From NCBI GenBank assembly GCA_012512335.1, contig JAAZEK010000017.1:1-11120 (forward strand): a DNA stretch of 11,120 nucleotides, given 5' to 3'. A program made the position numbers and the translations under genes. The notes beneath the pieces are model-generated. The model saw nothing but the letters and a program-made list of their open reading frames with translations. It ran no database searches and had not been told where the DNA came from. Of this stretch, positions 1-6,144 are shown in pieces. Source of the DNA: Clostridiales bacterium (GTDB taxonomy: Bacteria > Bacillota > Clostridia > Caldicoprobacterales > DTU083). How positions within the stretch are numbered: the stretch's first letter is position 1; each line of letters starts with the position of its first letter.

Positions 1-160
1 ATGGAAACATGATGGAATAGCTTCGAATCGAAGCACCCAAAGGTGAGAATAAAAAGAGGATAATCAGAGCAAAAGCAAGTATCTTGTATATGCGGTATTT
101 TTTTAGTTTCATCGGATTACCATCCCCCATTTAATATTCTTTATCCTTTTCAATTATGTT

Positions 161-215
161 AAGGATTATACCTATAAATATAAGTACGATGTAATCCCTA
201 TGAATCCTTTTTTTT
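161..215 (+). terminator. Weak hairpin plus T-tract, possible terminator or attenuator
   Basis: AAGGATT at 161-167 is the reverse complement of AATCCTT at 203-209, and the right arm runs into eight consecutive T at 208-215. The loop is long (35 nt), which weakens the call. The left arm can instead pair with ATCCTT at 143-148 or, through GGATTA (163-168), with TAATCC at 192-197. It could terminate a gene lying upstream of the window, or be part of an untranslated leader. No reading frame is attached to it inside the window. Confidence 0.25.
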
Positions 216-405
216 GAGTAGTTGAAGAGATTTGTTTATAGATCAATATTCCTGCTGAAGTTATAACACTAGAAATAGCTGGCCTCTTCATGACACGTGA
301 GGAAGATTCAGTTGTATAAAATCATATATGTGTTTGCACATGCGGTCAATGTTTTTTCTTTTTTTAACAAGTTATTTCTATATTTAGAATGATACTTTTA
401 GCTTT

Positions 406-420
406 TTCGAAAGTTTCGTT
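406..420. promoter_or_regulatory. Putative operator TTCGAAA-N2-TTCGTT, copy 1
   Basis: This stretch contains the inverted repeat CGAAA-G-TTTCG (408-418) and fits TTCGAAA-N2-TTCGTT, the same pattern found at 2084-2098 in the glycosidase promoter. A third TTTCG lies at 425-429. It sits just upstream of the likely -35 boxes of the MATE gene, a typical location for a regulator binding site. No cognate regulator is encoded in the window, so the binding protein is unknown. Confidence 0.35.
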
Positions 421-438
421 AAATTTTCGTAAAATAGC

Positions 439-478
439 TTGTAAAAGATCTTGTATTTATGTAAAATGGTTTTATACT
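439..478 (+). promoter_or_regulatory. Putative sigma-A promoter region for the MATE gene
   Basis: Two overlapping candidates are visible. One is TTGTAA (439-444), 17 bases, then TAAAAT (462-467). The other is TTGTAT (451-456), 16 bases, then TATACT (473-478). Both -10 boxes match the consensus at five of six positions, while both -35 boxes are weak. Either would give a leader of roughly 105-120 nt before the ATG at 593, with a possible small hairpin (AAGTGAA 513-519 with TTCACTT 546-552). Confidence 0.4.
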
Positions 479-592
479 AGGTATATATATGCTAGATGCT
501 GAAATAATGATTAAGTGAAAGAAGGGTATACATTGTCAACAAACCTTCACTTACAGTAGTAGATAGTGGATATATGAGGTGGAGGGTGGCAC

Positions 593-1975
593 ATGTCAAT
601 TGTGATAAAAATTAAAGAGCTATTTTCTCTTAGACTAAAGCAGGAAGGTATATTTACTGACAAGATGATATTCGACCTTGTTTTCCCTGTCTTTATTCAG
701 CAAGTAATGTCTGCAGTTATAAAAATAACGGATACAATAATGGTGTCTTATGTAGGCGAAGCTGCAGTGGCAGGGATTTCCTTCATAACGACGTTGGATA
801 ACCTGGTTAACAATTTTTTGTTTGCGCTTGCCATAGGTGGTTCCGTCGTTGTGTCTCAATATATAGGCAGGAACGATCTGGAAAAAGGTTGTGACGCTGT
901 AAAGAATATGCTTTATAGTATAGTACCTATTGCTATAGTAGCATGTCTTGTTATGTTCACTTTTCAAATTCCAATTTTGCAGGTGCTATTGGGAGCTGTA
1001 GAAAAGAACGTCTTCCAAAGTGCACAAATATATTTTTCGCTAGCATTATTTTCTTATCCGTTTTATGCTATGTTTTATACTGCTTCGGCAGTGCTACGGG
1101 CCATGCGAGATACTAGGTTGGTTATGCTATGTACGGTTAGTATGTTAGCATTAAATCTTGCACTGAAAGTTTTATTAATATATGTTTTAAAGCTTGGTGT
1201 TTTAGGAGCAGGAGTGTCTATGCTCACTTCCGCTGCTGTTGTAGGTATAGTCATGGTCATAATGCTATGCAATACTTCAAGAAAGGTTCACGTTAAGAAT
1301 ATATTTAAAGTAGAGCTTGATTTTAAAATGATTAAACGTATTTTAAGTGTGGGTGTTCCTAACGGTATTGAGAATGGACTATTTCAGTTCGGTCAACTGA
1401 CCCTCCAACGGCTGACAGCTACCTTCGGAACAGTAGCATTGGCAGCCAACGCTATTGTAAAAGAATTAAATCCGATTTCCTTCGTGATTACTAAAAGCTT
1501 TCAGAATTCCATAGTAACGATAGTTGGGCAATGTATGGGTGCAGGCGAGCAAGAGGAGGCAGCGATGTATACAAAACATATTCTTAAAGTGTGCTATATA
1601 CTATCTTTATTTGTAAATCTTGTCTGCATAATATTCAACCCTCAATTGGTAAGTCTGTTCGGGCTGTCCTCTGAAGTTAATGAAATCGCATCAAGTATAT
1701 TTTATGTATATTGCATAGGAGCTATTTTCTTTTATCCTACTAGCTATATGTTGCCTAATGCTCTAAGAGGAGCTGGAGACACAAAATATACTATGGTAGT
1801 TTCCATGTTGACCATGTTTGGCTTGAGAATCGGAATGGCTTATGTGCTGGGGCAATGGCTAGGTCTTGGACTGTTAGGTATTTGGCTGGCGATGCAGATT
1901 GACTGGATTGCTAGGAGTGCATTTTTTGTAGGCAGATTCTTACGAGGCAAGTGGAAAACAATAAAAGTGATATAA
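593..1975 (+). CDS. MATE family multidrug/cation efflux transporter
   Basis: This is an integral membrane antiporter of the MATE (multi antimicrobial extrusion) family. Family members export cationic drugs, metabolites or other organic solutes in exchange for Na+ or H+. The 460 residues fit the usual 440-480, and the protein is a succession of hydrophobic segments consistent with 12 helices in two homologous halves. The halves are visible as duplicated motifs: SQYIGRND (88-95) against GQCMGAGE (312-319), and LRAMRDTR (168-175) against LRGAGDTK (391-398). The first helix region carries the conserved D47-T48. The ATG at 593 has GGAGGG at 581-586, a good distance, and no better upstream start exists. 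The gene has its own promoter region and a terminator, so it is probably a separate transcript from the glycosidases, but it shares a putative operator with them. The substrate cannot be read from sequence. Export of a sugar-linked or plant compound is speculation. Confidence 0.93.
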   Translation: MSIVIKIKELFSLRLKQEGIFTDKMIFDLVFPVFIQQVMSAVIKITDTIMVSYVGEAAVAGISFITTLDNLVNNFLFALAIGGSVVVSQYIGRNDLEKGCDAVKNMLYSIVPIAIVACLVMFTFQIPILQVLLGAVEKNVFQSAQIYFSLALFSYPFYAMFYTASAVLRAMRDTRLVMLCTVSMLALNLALKVLLIYVLKLGVLGAGVSMLTSAAVVGIVMVIMLCNTSRKVHVKNIFKVELDFKMIKRILSVGVPNGIENGLFQFGQLTLQRLTATFGTVALAANAIVKELNPISFVITKSFQNSIVTIVGQCMGAGEQEEAAMYTKHILKVCYILSLFVNLVCIIFNPQLVSLFGLSSEVNEIASSIFYVYCIGAIFFYPTSYMLPNALRGAGDTKYTMVVSMLTMFGLRIGMAYVLGQWLGLGLLGIWLAMQIDWIARSAFFVGRFLRGKWKTIKVI

Positions 1976-2018
1976 GATTTTATGATTAAGAATCCTATCA
2001 TATATCACAGGTTTTTTT
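1967..2018 (+). terminator. Putative Rho-independent terminator of the MATE gene
   Basis: GTGATATA at 1967-1974, which includes the last codons of the MATE gene, is the exact reverse complement of TATATCAC at 2001-2008. Inside it GAT/ATC (1976-1978 with 1997-1999) and GATT/AATC (1984-1987 with 1991-1994) can stack around a three-base loop. AGG and then seven T (2012-2018) follow. The stem is AT-rich and interrupted, so strength is uncertain, but position and tail fit an intrinsic terminator. Confidence 0.55.
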
Positions 2019-2083
2019 GTTGTATATCCATTTAAAGTATTTTCGAAATATAAATGACGTTATTATTAAATTTAATATAAAGG

Positions 2084-2098
2084 TTCGAAAAATTCGTT
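2084..2098. promoter_or_regulatory. Putative operator TTCGAAA-N2-TTCGTT, copy 2
   Basis: This is the second copy of the pattern seen at 406-420, containing the inverted repeat CGAA-AAA-TTCG (2086-2096). Its last two bases are the first two of the -35 hexamer at 2097, so a protein bound here would block RNA polymerase; repression is therefore the natural inference. A further TTTCGAAA lies 42 bp upstream at 2041-2048, on about the same helical face. The protein that binds is not identifiable from this window. Confidence 0.4.
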
Positions 2099-2125
2099 GA
2101 CAAACAAAATGCTATACTGTAAAAT
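2097..2125 (+). promoter_or_regulatory. Strong sigma-A type promoter of the glycosidase operon
   Basis: A perfect -35 box TTGACA (2097-2102) is followed, after an ideal 17-base spacer, by TAAAAT (2120-2125), which matches the -10 consensus at five of six positions. Transcription would start around 2132, giving a leader of about 90 nt. That leader contains a small inverted repeat, AATCAT (2169-2174) with ATGATT (2182-2187). This is the best promoter in the window and lies just upstream of the first of four co-oriented carbohydrate genes. Confidence 0.75.
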
Positions 2126-2221
2126 TATAATAAGGACATCTGTAAGTTAATGGGTTTTGAGAACATATAATCATTTAATTGATGATTCATTATTTAGAGT
2201 ACAAAAACGGAGGTATACTTT

Positions 2222-4231
2222 ATGAAAGCATATATAAAGAACGATACGAAATATATCCAATACAATCTACCATGGGATGATATGCCAATTGATATCTCAT
2301 ATGTTTTTGAACACGAAAAGCCTGCAGGTAAACATGGTTTTATGACAGTGAATGGTAATAAATTTCAATTTGAAGATGGTACAGAGATGAAGTTCTGGGG
2401 CACCAACTTTAATAGTGGGGCAAATTTTCCTTCCCATGAATATAGCCGAAAAGTAGCAAAAAGACTTGCCAAGACCGGGATAAATATTGTACGTTTTCAT
2501 CAATTGGATGCAGAATGGTCTACACCGAACATATTTCAGTTTACAAAAGGTAAGTTTAGTGACAACACAAGGAGCCTAGATCCTGAAAGTCTCGATCGAC
2601 TTGATTATCTTATATACTGTCTAAAAGAAGAAGGGATATATGTTTACCTGGATTTACTAACATATCGAAAATTCAAGTCAGGTGATGGTGTATATTGTGC
2701 AAAGGATCTTGAAGATGCAGGTAGACCTTATACCAATTTTGACCCTACGATGATAGAGTTACAAAAGGAATTTTGTAAACAGATATGGACTCATGTCAAT
2801 CCTTATACAAGCCTTGCTTATAAGGATGAACCTGCGATTGCATTATGCGAAGTAACAAACGAGAATGATCTATTCCACCATAAAAGATTCCCGGTTATAC
2901 ATGAACCATATCGTTCTAATTTAGAAAAGCAATATAGAGAATGGGCAAAGGACAAGGGAATTGACTTATCTAATGACAAGATAAACTTTGAAGCTATGGA
3001 TGAAAATATCTTGGTCTTCAAAAGAAAAATTCAGGAATCCTATTACCTGGAAATGATGGATTATATGAGATCAATAGGTGTAAAGATACCAATTACAGGA
3101 ACAAATTGGAGCAATAGCCCCAATCTACTTTCTACACAATTGGTAACTGATTTTGTGGATTCTCATGCCTATTGGTGGTTTGGAGATCAAAGAAAATTTG
3201 ATAGTCGATTGATGACTGGCTCCAAATCAACGATTATTGATGCATTAACCTTTTCCAGAGTGCTTGACAAACCCTACTTTGTTTCTGAATGGGATGAACC
3301 ATGGCCAAACAAATGGAGAGCCGAATGCTCATTGTATATAGCCGCTGTTGGTCTGCTCCAGGGTTGGGACGGATTCACCATTCATACATACCGCTACGGC
3401 ACCAATACAGACGAATTTGTAACTAGAAAGATTGGAAGAGATCTTGTTATTGGCAATTCTTATTATCGAGGAATATTTGATGTTTATAATGATCCTGCCA
3501 AATATGGTTTGTTCTATCATGCTTCTTTGATGACCAGAAGAGGGGATGTAAAGACAAGCAATTCAAGTATCGGTATGAAAATAGAGAATATTGATGAACC
3601 TGAAATAGGAATGATGTCAATATCAGAAATGACAGCTATACCCCTAACAAGTGAGTATAAAAAGTTTGGTACAGTACTGCCCCAAAGTCCTGAAGTTCAA
3701 GACATAATGGTTAACTACGATGAGCAAGTGGTTGACCACACAAAAGGAGAAGTTCTGTCTGATACAGGAGAACTTTATCGAAGCTGGGAAAAGCAATATG
3801 GATGGATTGATACAGATAATACTAAGGCAGTATATGGCATGGTTGGCAAGCAGGGAGACATAAAGCTGAATGACCTAACAATAAAGGCAGAGAACGAGTT
3901 TGCTACCATTGCAATCAGTACACTGACCCATGATCCAATTAACAATAGTCAGAATATGTTACTAACCGCTGTTGGTATTTGTGATACAGCAGACAGTGTA
4001 TATAATGAGGATGGAACAGCCCTACTTGAGCCTGGAACAGGTCCCATAGAATGCGAGGTAATAAAGGCTCAAATATCAATTAAGTCCAATCGTAAGAACT
4101 TAAAAGTTTGGTCCGTTGATGCGGAGGGATTTTTAACAGGGGTTATGCCTTCAACATATGAGAATGGAATATTCCAATTTCAGATAGGTGATGAATTCGA
4201 GTCAATTTACTACTTAGTACAGGAGCAGTAA
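2222..4231 (+). CDS. Clan GH-A (GH5-like) cytoplasmic glycoside hydrolase
   Basis: This is a retaining glycosidase with a TIM-barrel catalytic domain of the cellulase (GH5-like) type. After a short beta-rich N-terminus (to about residue 55) the barrel runs to about residue 400. Clan GH-A landmarks are visible: R91 in NIVRFHQLD, the N213-E214 pair in CEVTNEND (general acid/base), H315-x-Y317 in DSHAYWW, E356 in FVSEWDEPW (nucleophile), and W382 in LQGWDGF. The C-terminal part (about 515-669) is a beta-rich domain with the stretch NMLLTAVG (578-585), similar to accessory domains seen in many uncharacterised bacterial cellulase-like enzymes. At 669 residues it is complete. No signal peptide is visible, so it should act in the cytoplasm on imported oligosaccharides. 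The ATG has GGAGG at 2209-2213, 8 nt away. It is the first gene of the operon. Substrate is unknown; with an alpha-mannosidase and a mannose/lyxose isomerase downstream, a beta-mannosidic or beta-glucosidic bond is plausible but unproven. Confidence 0.85.
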   Translation: MKAYIKNDTKYIQYNLPWDDMPIDISYVFEHEKPAGKHGFMTVNGNKFQFEDGTEMKFWGTNFNSGANFPSHEYSRKVAKRLAKTGINIVRFHQLDAEWSTPNIFQFTKGKFSDNTRSLDPESLDRLDYLIYCLKEEGIYVYLDLLTYRKFKSGDGVYCAKDLEDAGRPYTNFDPTMIELQKEFCKQIWTHVNPYTSLAYKDEPAIALCEVTNENDLFHHKRFPVIHEPYRSNLEKQYREWAKDKGIDLSNDKINFEAMDENILVFKRKIQESYYLEMMDYMRSIGVKIPITGTNWSNSPNLLSTQLVTDFVDSHAYWWFGDQRKFDSRLMTGSKSTIIDALTFSRVLDKPYFVSEWDEPWPNKWRAECSLYIAAVGLLQGWDGFTIHTYRYGTNTDEFVTRKIGRDLVIGNSYYRGIFDVYNDPAKYGLFYHASLMTRRGDVKTSNSSIGMKIENIDEPEIGMMSISEMTAIPLTSEYKKFGTVLPQSPEVQDIMVNYDEQVVDHTKGEVLSDTGELYRSWEKQYGWIDTDNTKAVYGMVGKQGDIKLNDLTIKAENEFATIAISTLTHDPINNSQNMLLTAVGICDTADSVYNEDGTALLEPGTGPIECEVIKAQISIKSNRKNLKVWSVDAEGFLTGVMPSTYENGIFQFQIGDEFESIYYLVQEQ

Positions 4232-4314
4232 TGTAAAAGAGAAAGTTCATCAGGAAAGGATAAGTCACCTTGAAGAATTTATATTTCGATGATCTGATGA
4301 AAGGGATTATTTGT

Positions 4315-4364
4315 AAAAAATTCTAGACACTGGTATTAAGCAAATTCATAATCTAGAATATTTT
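4315..4364 (+). repeat. Hairpin directly upstream of a ribosome binding site
   Basis: ATTCTAGA (4320-4327) is the exact reverse complement of TCTAGAAT (4352-4359). After one A-A mismatch the stem continues with AAAA (4315-4318) against TTTT (4361-4364). The structure ends immediately before the AGGAGG at 4365-4370 that serves the next gene. In mRNA it could protect a processed 5' end or modulate translation of the beta-helix gene within the operon. It lacks the GC-rich stem expected of a strong terminator. Confidence 0.45.
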
Positions 4365-4377
4365 AGGAGGAGAGGCC

Positions 4378-5454
4378 ATGTTTGGAATCAATGTTATGGA
4401 TTTCGGTGCAAAAGGTGATGGTATAACTGATGACACAGCTGCTATTCAAAGTGCTATTAACTATACTGCAGATAGAGGTGGTGGCAAGATTTGCTTCCCA
4501 TATACAAAAGGGGGATATCGTATAGCTTCTCCCGCAATACAAGAATATAAAGGGAGAGCGCTACGAGCACAACTATACATTCCACCAGGAGCTTTCAATA
4601 TTCAACTGGAAGGAGAGATGCCTTGCAGAATGATGAATACATATCAAGTTCGCCCCTTAAGTGTGTCGGCGAAATTTAAGCCTACTTTATTTGGTAGTAT
4701 GGAGACCAATAACACTTTTTTATTTTCAGACTGGGAAGCCCCGGAAGAGCATGATCCTGTAGCTCGTCCATGGTCAATACTTGCTGCCCCGGAGGGAGAT
4801 GCATTAGCTGGTAATTTTAGTGTTAGGCAGTTTTCGATTACCAATCTCGAATTTCGTGTCCTATTAAATAAACAAAAGATGTACCCAACGCAAAGCGCAG
4901 TAGATCTACAAAATGTTTCAAGAGTAAATATTTGTGACTCGCAATTTTGTTTGAATGAACAGGTTGGAGATGCATCATTAGACATGGAATTACAGCCAAA
5001 TCCATGTCACACTGTTGGTTTGATGACATCAGGAGATCAAAATGATAACAATGTTTTGCGTAATGTCGCAGTACAAGGTTTTCGGTATGGTCTAGTTTGC
5101 GGTGAGCATGTTGTAGCAGATTATTTATATATCCATAATTGTGAGGAAGGTATTACCTTTCACGATAGTTCCCATTTAAGTGTAATCAATCATATAGTGG
5201 CACAGCATAACACAAAAATAATTACAACTACTCGAGAAGCATTGTTTGGCCACAGGAAAGGACCTTGTTTCGTTAAAGTTGATACCTTAAATTTTGAGGA
5301 TGGTATTGGGCTAAAACCAGAAGTTTCTCAATTACAATTTGGTGTTTATGATCCTGAAAATCGATTACACGGCTCATTAACATGGCACCAACCTTGGGGG
5401 CAAAAACTGTTTCCTATCGAAGGAGCGGAAAACTTTAAAGCCATACAATATTAA
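4378..5454 (+). CDS. Pectate-lyase-3-type right-handed beta-helix protein
   Basis: The N-terminus carries the signature of the pectate lyase superfamily 3 / GH28-like beta-helix fold: V6-M-D-F-G-A-K-G-D-G-I-T-D-D-T20, followed by an AIQSAI helix (22-27) and a GGGKICFP turn (34-41). Later regions (about 170-285) show the repetitive short strands with N, D and V/I turns expected of beta-helix coils. Proteins of this type act on polysaccharides as lyases, hydrolases or epimerases, or are structural. I cannot assign catalytic residues. No signal peptide is visible, so unlike secreted pectinases it should be intracellular. The 358-residue length is short for the group, and the helix ends soon after the coil region, so the protein may be a minimal version. 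AGGAGG at 4365-4370 lies 7 nt from the ATG. It is the second gene of the operon, 146 bp after the glycosidase with a hairpin in the gap. Confidence 0.72.
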   Translation: MFGINVMDFGAKGDGITDDTAAIQSAINYTADRGGGKICFPYTKGGYRIASPAIQEYKGRALRAQLYIPPGAFNIQLEGEMPCRMMNTYQVRPLSVSAKFKPTLFGSMETNNTFLFSDWEAPEEHDPVARPWSILAAPEGDALAGNFSVRQFSITNLEFRVLLNKQKMYPTQSAVDLQNVSRVNICDSQFCLNEQVGDASLDMELQPNPCHTVGLMTSGDQNDNNVLRNVAVQGFRYGLVCGEHVVADYLYIHNCEEGITFHDSSHLSVINHIVAQHNTKIITTTREALFGHRKGPCFVKVDTLNFEDGIGLKPEVSQLQFGVYDPENRLHGSLTWHQPWGQKLFPIEGAENFKAIQY

Positions 5455-5517
5455 TTTATTGATGTCTACAAATGTTTCAACAAGTTGATATTATTATAAA
5501 TGGTGTTGGATAGATCG

Positions 5518-5529
5518 TAATAGCTATTA
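5518..5529. repeat. 12-bp perfect palindrome in the intergenic gap
   Basis: TAATAGCTATTA is a perfect palindrome centred between 5523 and 5524. It lies 48 bp upstream of the isomerase start, inside the 122-bp gap after the beta-helix gene. It could be a protein binding site or chance in AT-rich DNA. I see no convincing promoter next to it. Confidence 0.25.
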
Positions 5530-5565
5530 GTAATTTATGACAGTGCTACAAATTATACAAGAAAG

Positions 5566-5570
5566 AGGAG
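5566..5570 (+). promoter_or_regulatory. Ribosome binding site that selects a GTG start
   Basis: AGGAG at 5566-5570 lies 6 nt before GTG at 5577. An ATG two bases earlier (5575) sits only 4 nt away and is followed at once by TGA, so it cannot start a protein. The GTG is therefore the start of the isomerase gene. Confidence 0.75.
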
Positions 5571-5576
5571 TTATAT

Positions 5577-6143
5577 GTGAAGCAATCTCAAATCAACAAT
5601 GCTATACGAAAAGCAAGCACTGCCTTTAGTAAGCACCAGTGGTTTCTACCCCCTAATCCTAAGTGGGATGTAACCGATTTTGGTTTAGGGGATTTTGACA
5701 CCACAGGATTAACCTCTGTTAACCTTGCAGAACAACAGGAATACTGTGAGAAGATTATGTATGTCAAGCATAATCAAGTTACACCAAATCATTATCATGA
5801 CAAGAAAAAGGAAGATATTATATGTCGCATAGGTTCCCTTGCTCTTCAATTTTACTCAGAAGAACCTACTGTAAGCCTACAAGTTAACGGAGTATTTCAA
5901 GATTTATCTGTTAATTGTCTGCTTATATTACAGGCTGGAGAAAGGGTTACTCTGACTCAAGGAATCCGCCATGCATTCTGGGCAAAGAGCGAATATGCCA
6001 TAGTGGGAGAGGTTTCTACTGCAAATGACGATACAAACGATAATTTTTTCCAAAATCCCAAAATAGGGCGATTCAGCGAAATAATTGAGGATGAGCCTGC
6101 TATTATCAAATTGGTCAGTGAGCAGAAAGGAGATTTAGAATAA
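5577..6143 (+). CDS. D-lyxose/D-mannose isomerase family cupin
   Basis: This is a small single-domain cupin of the D-lyxose ketol-isomerase family. Characterised members interconvert D-lyxose and D-xylulose, and many also D-mannose and D-fructose, using a divalent metal such as Mn2+. The metal-site pattern of the family is present: H72-x-H74 in TPNHYHDKKKED, E79 five residues later, and H132 in GIRHAFWA. This two-His, Glu, His set matches the cupin metal site. The 188 residues are typical for a member without extensions, and the protein should be cytoplasmic. Translation starts at GTG 5577 (see the binding-site entry). The alpha-mannosidase gene begins one base after its stop, so the two are surely co-transcribed. 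This pairing favours D-mannose to D-fructose as the physiological reaction, feeding glycolysis. That is an inference from context; the residues alone do not separate lyxose from mannose preference. Confidence 0.88.
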   Translation: MKQSQINNAIRKASTAFSKHQWFLPPNPKWDVTDFGLGDFDTTGLTSVNLAEQQEYCEKIMYVKHNQVTPNHYHDKKKEDIICRIGSLALQFYSEEPTVSLQVNGVFQDLSVNCLLILQAGERVTLTQGIRHAFWAKSEYAIVGEVSTANDDTNDNFFQNPKIGRFSEIIEDEPAIIKLVSEQKGDLE

Positions 6144-6144
6144 G

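Larger units (their letters stand above)
1..592. other. Long non-coding region upstream of the MATE gene
   Basis: I see no supportable gene here on either strand. Only very short open stretches exist, for example the first 46 bases, which stay open in frame 2 up to a TGA at 44-46 and could be the 3' tail of a gene outside the window. What it does hold is a near-perfect palindrome at 20-34 (7-bp arms around one base), a set of mutually exclusive inverted repeats ending in an eight-T run (143-215), two T-rich tracts around 350-365, three closely spaced TTTCG motifs at 405-429, and the putative promoter region for the MATE gene at 439-478. The composition is strongly AT-rich, as expected of intergenic DNA. 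Confidence 0.6.

Noticed and set aside
14..40. TTCGAATC followed by GCACCCA, resembling a tRNA 3' end
   Set aside because: The five bases before and after the loop do not pair as a T-stem; the palindrome explains the resemblance.
290..319. Ten-codon frame starting at ATG 290
   Set aside because: There is no ribosome binding site before it and the peptide is too short to support.
333..367. T-rich tract after a small ATGTG/CACAT hairpin as a terminator
   Set aside because: The five-pair stem is too weak, the T-run is separated from it by several bases, and no gene ends upstream within the window.
635..967. 110-residue open frame on the minus strand inside the MATE gene
   Set aside because: It lies wholly within a well-supported membrane protein gene, has no start signal and is rich in Y, H and C, as expected of an antisense shadow frame.
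2082..2090. GGTTCGAAA resembling a tRNA T-loop
   Set aside because: No matching 3' T-stem, acceptor stem or anticodon arm surrounds it, and it sits over the -35 region of a good promoter.
4246..4301. Inverted repeat TTCATCAG / CTGATGAA after the first glycosidase gene as a terminator
   Set aside because: The loop is 40 nt and no T-tract follows the right arm directly, so I do not call an operon break here.
4644..4985. 113-residue minus-strand frame inside the beta-helix gene
   Set aside because: It has no recognisable family, no start signal, and is fully overlapped by the plus-strand gene with a clear domain signature.
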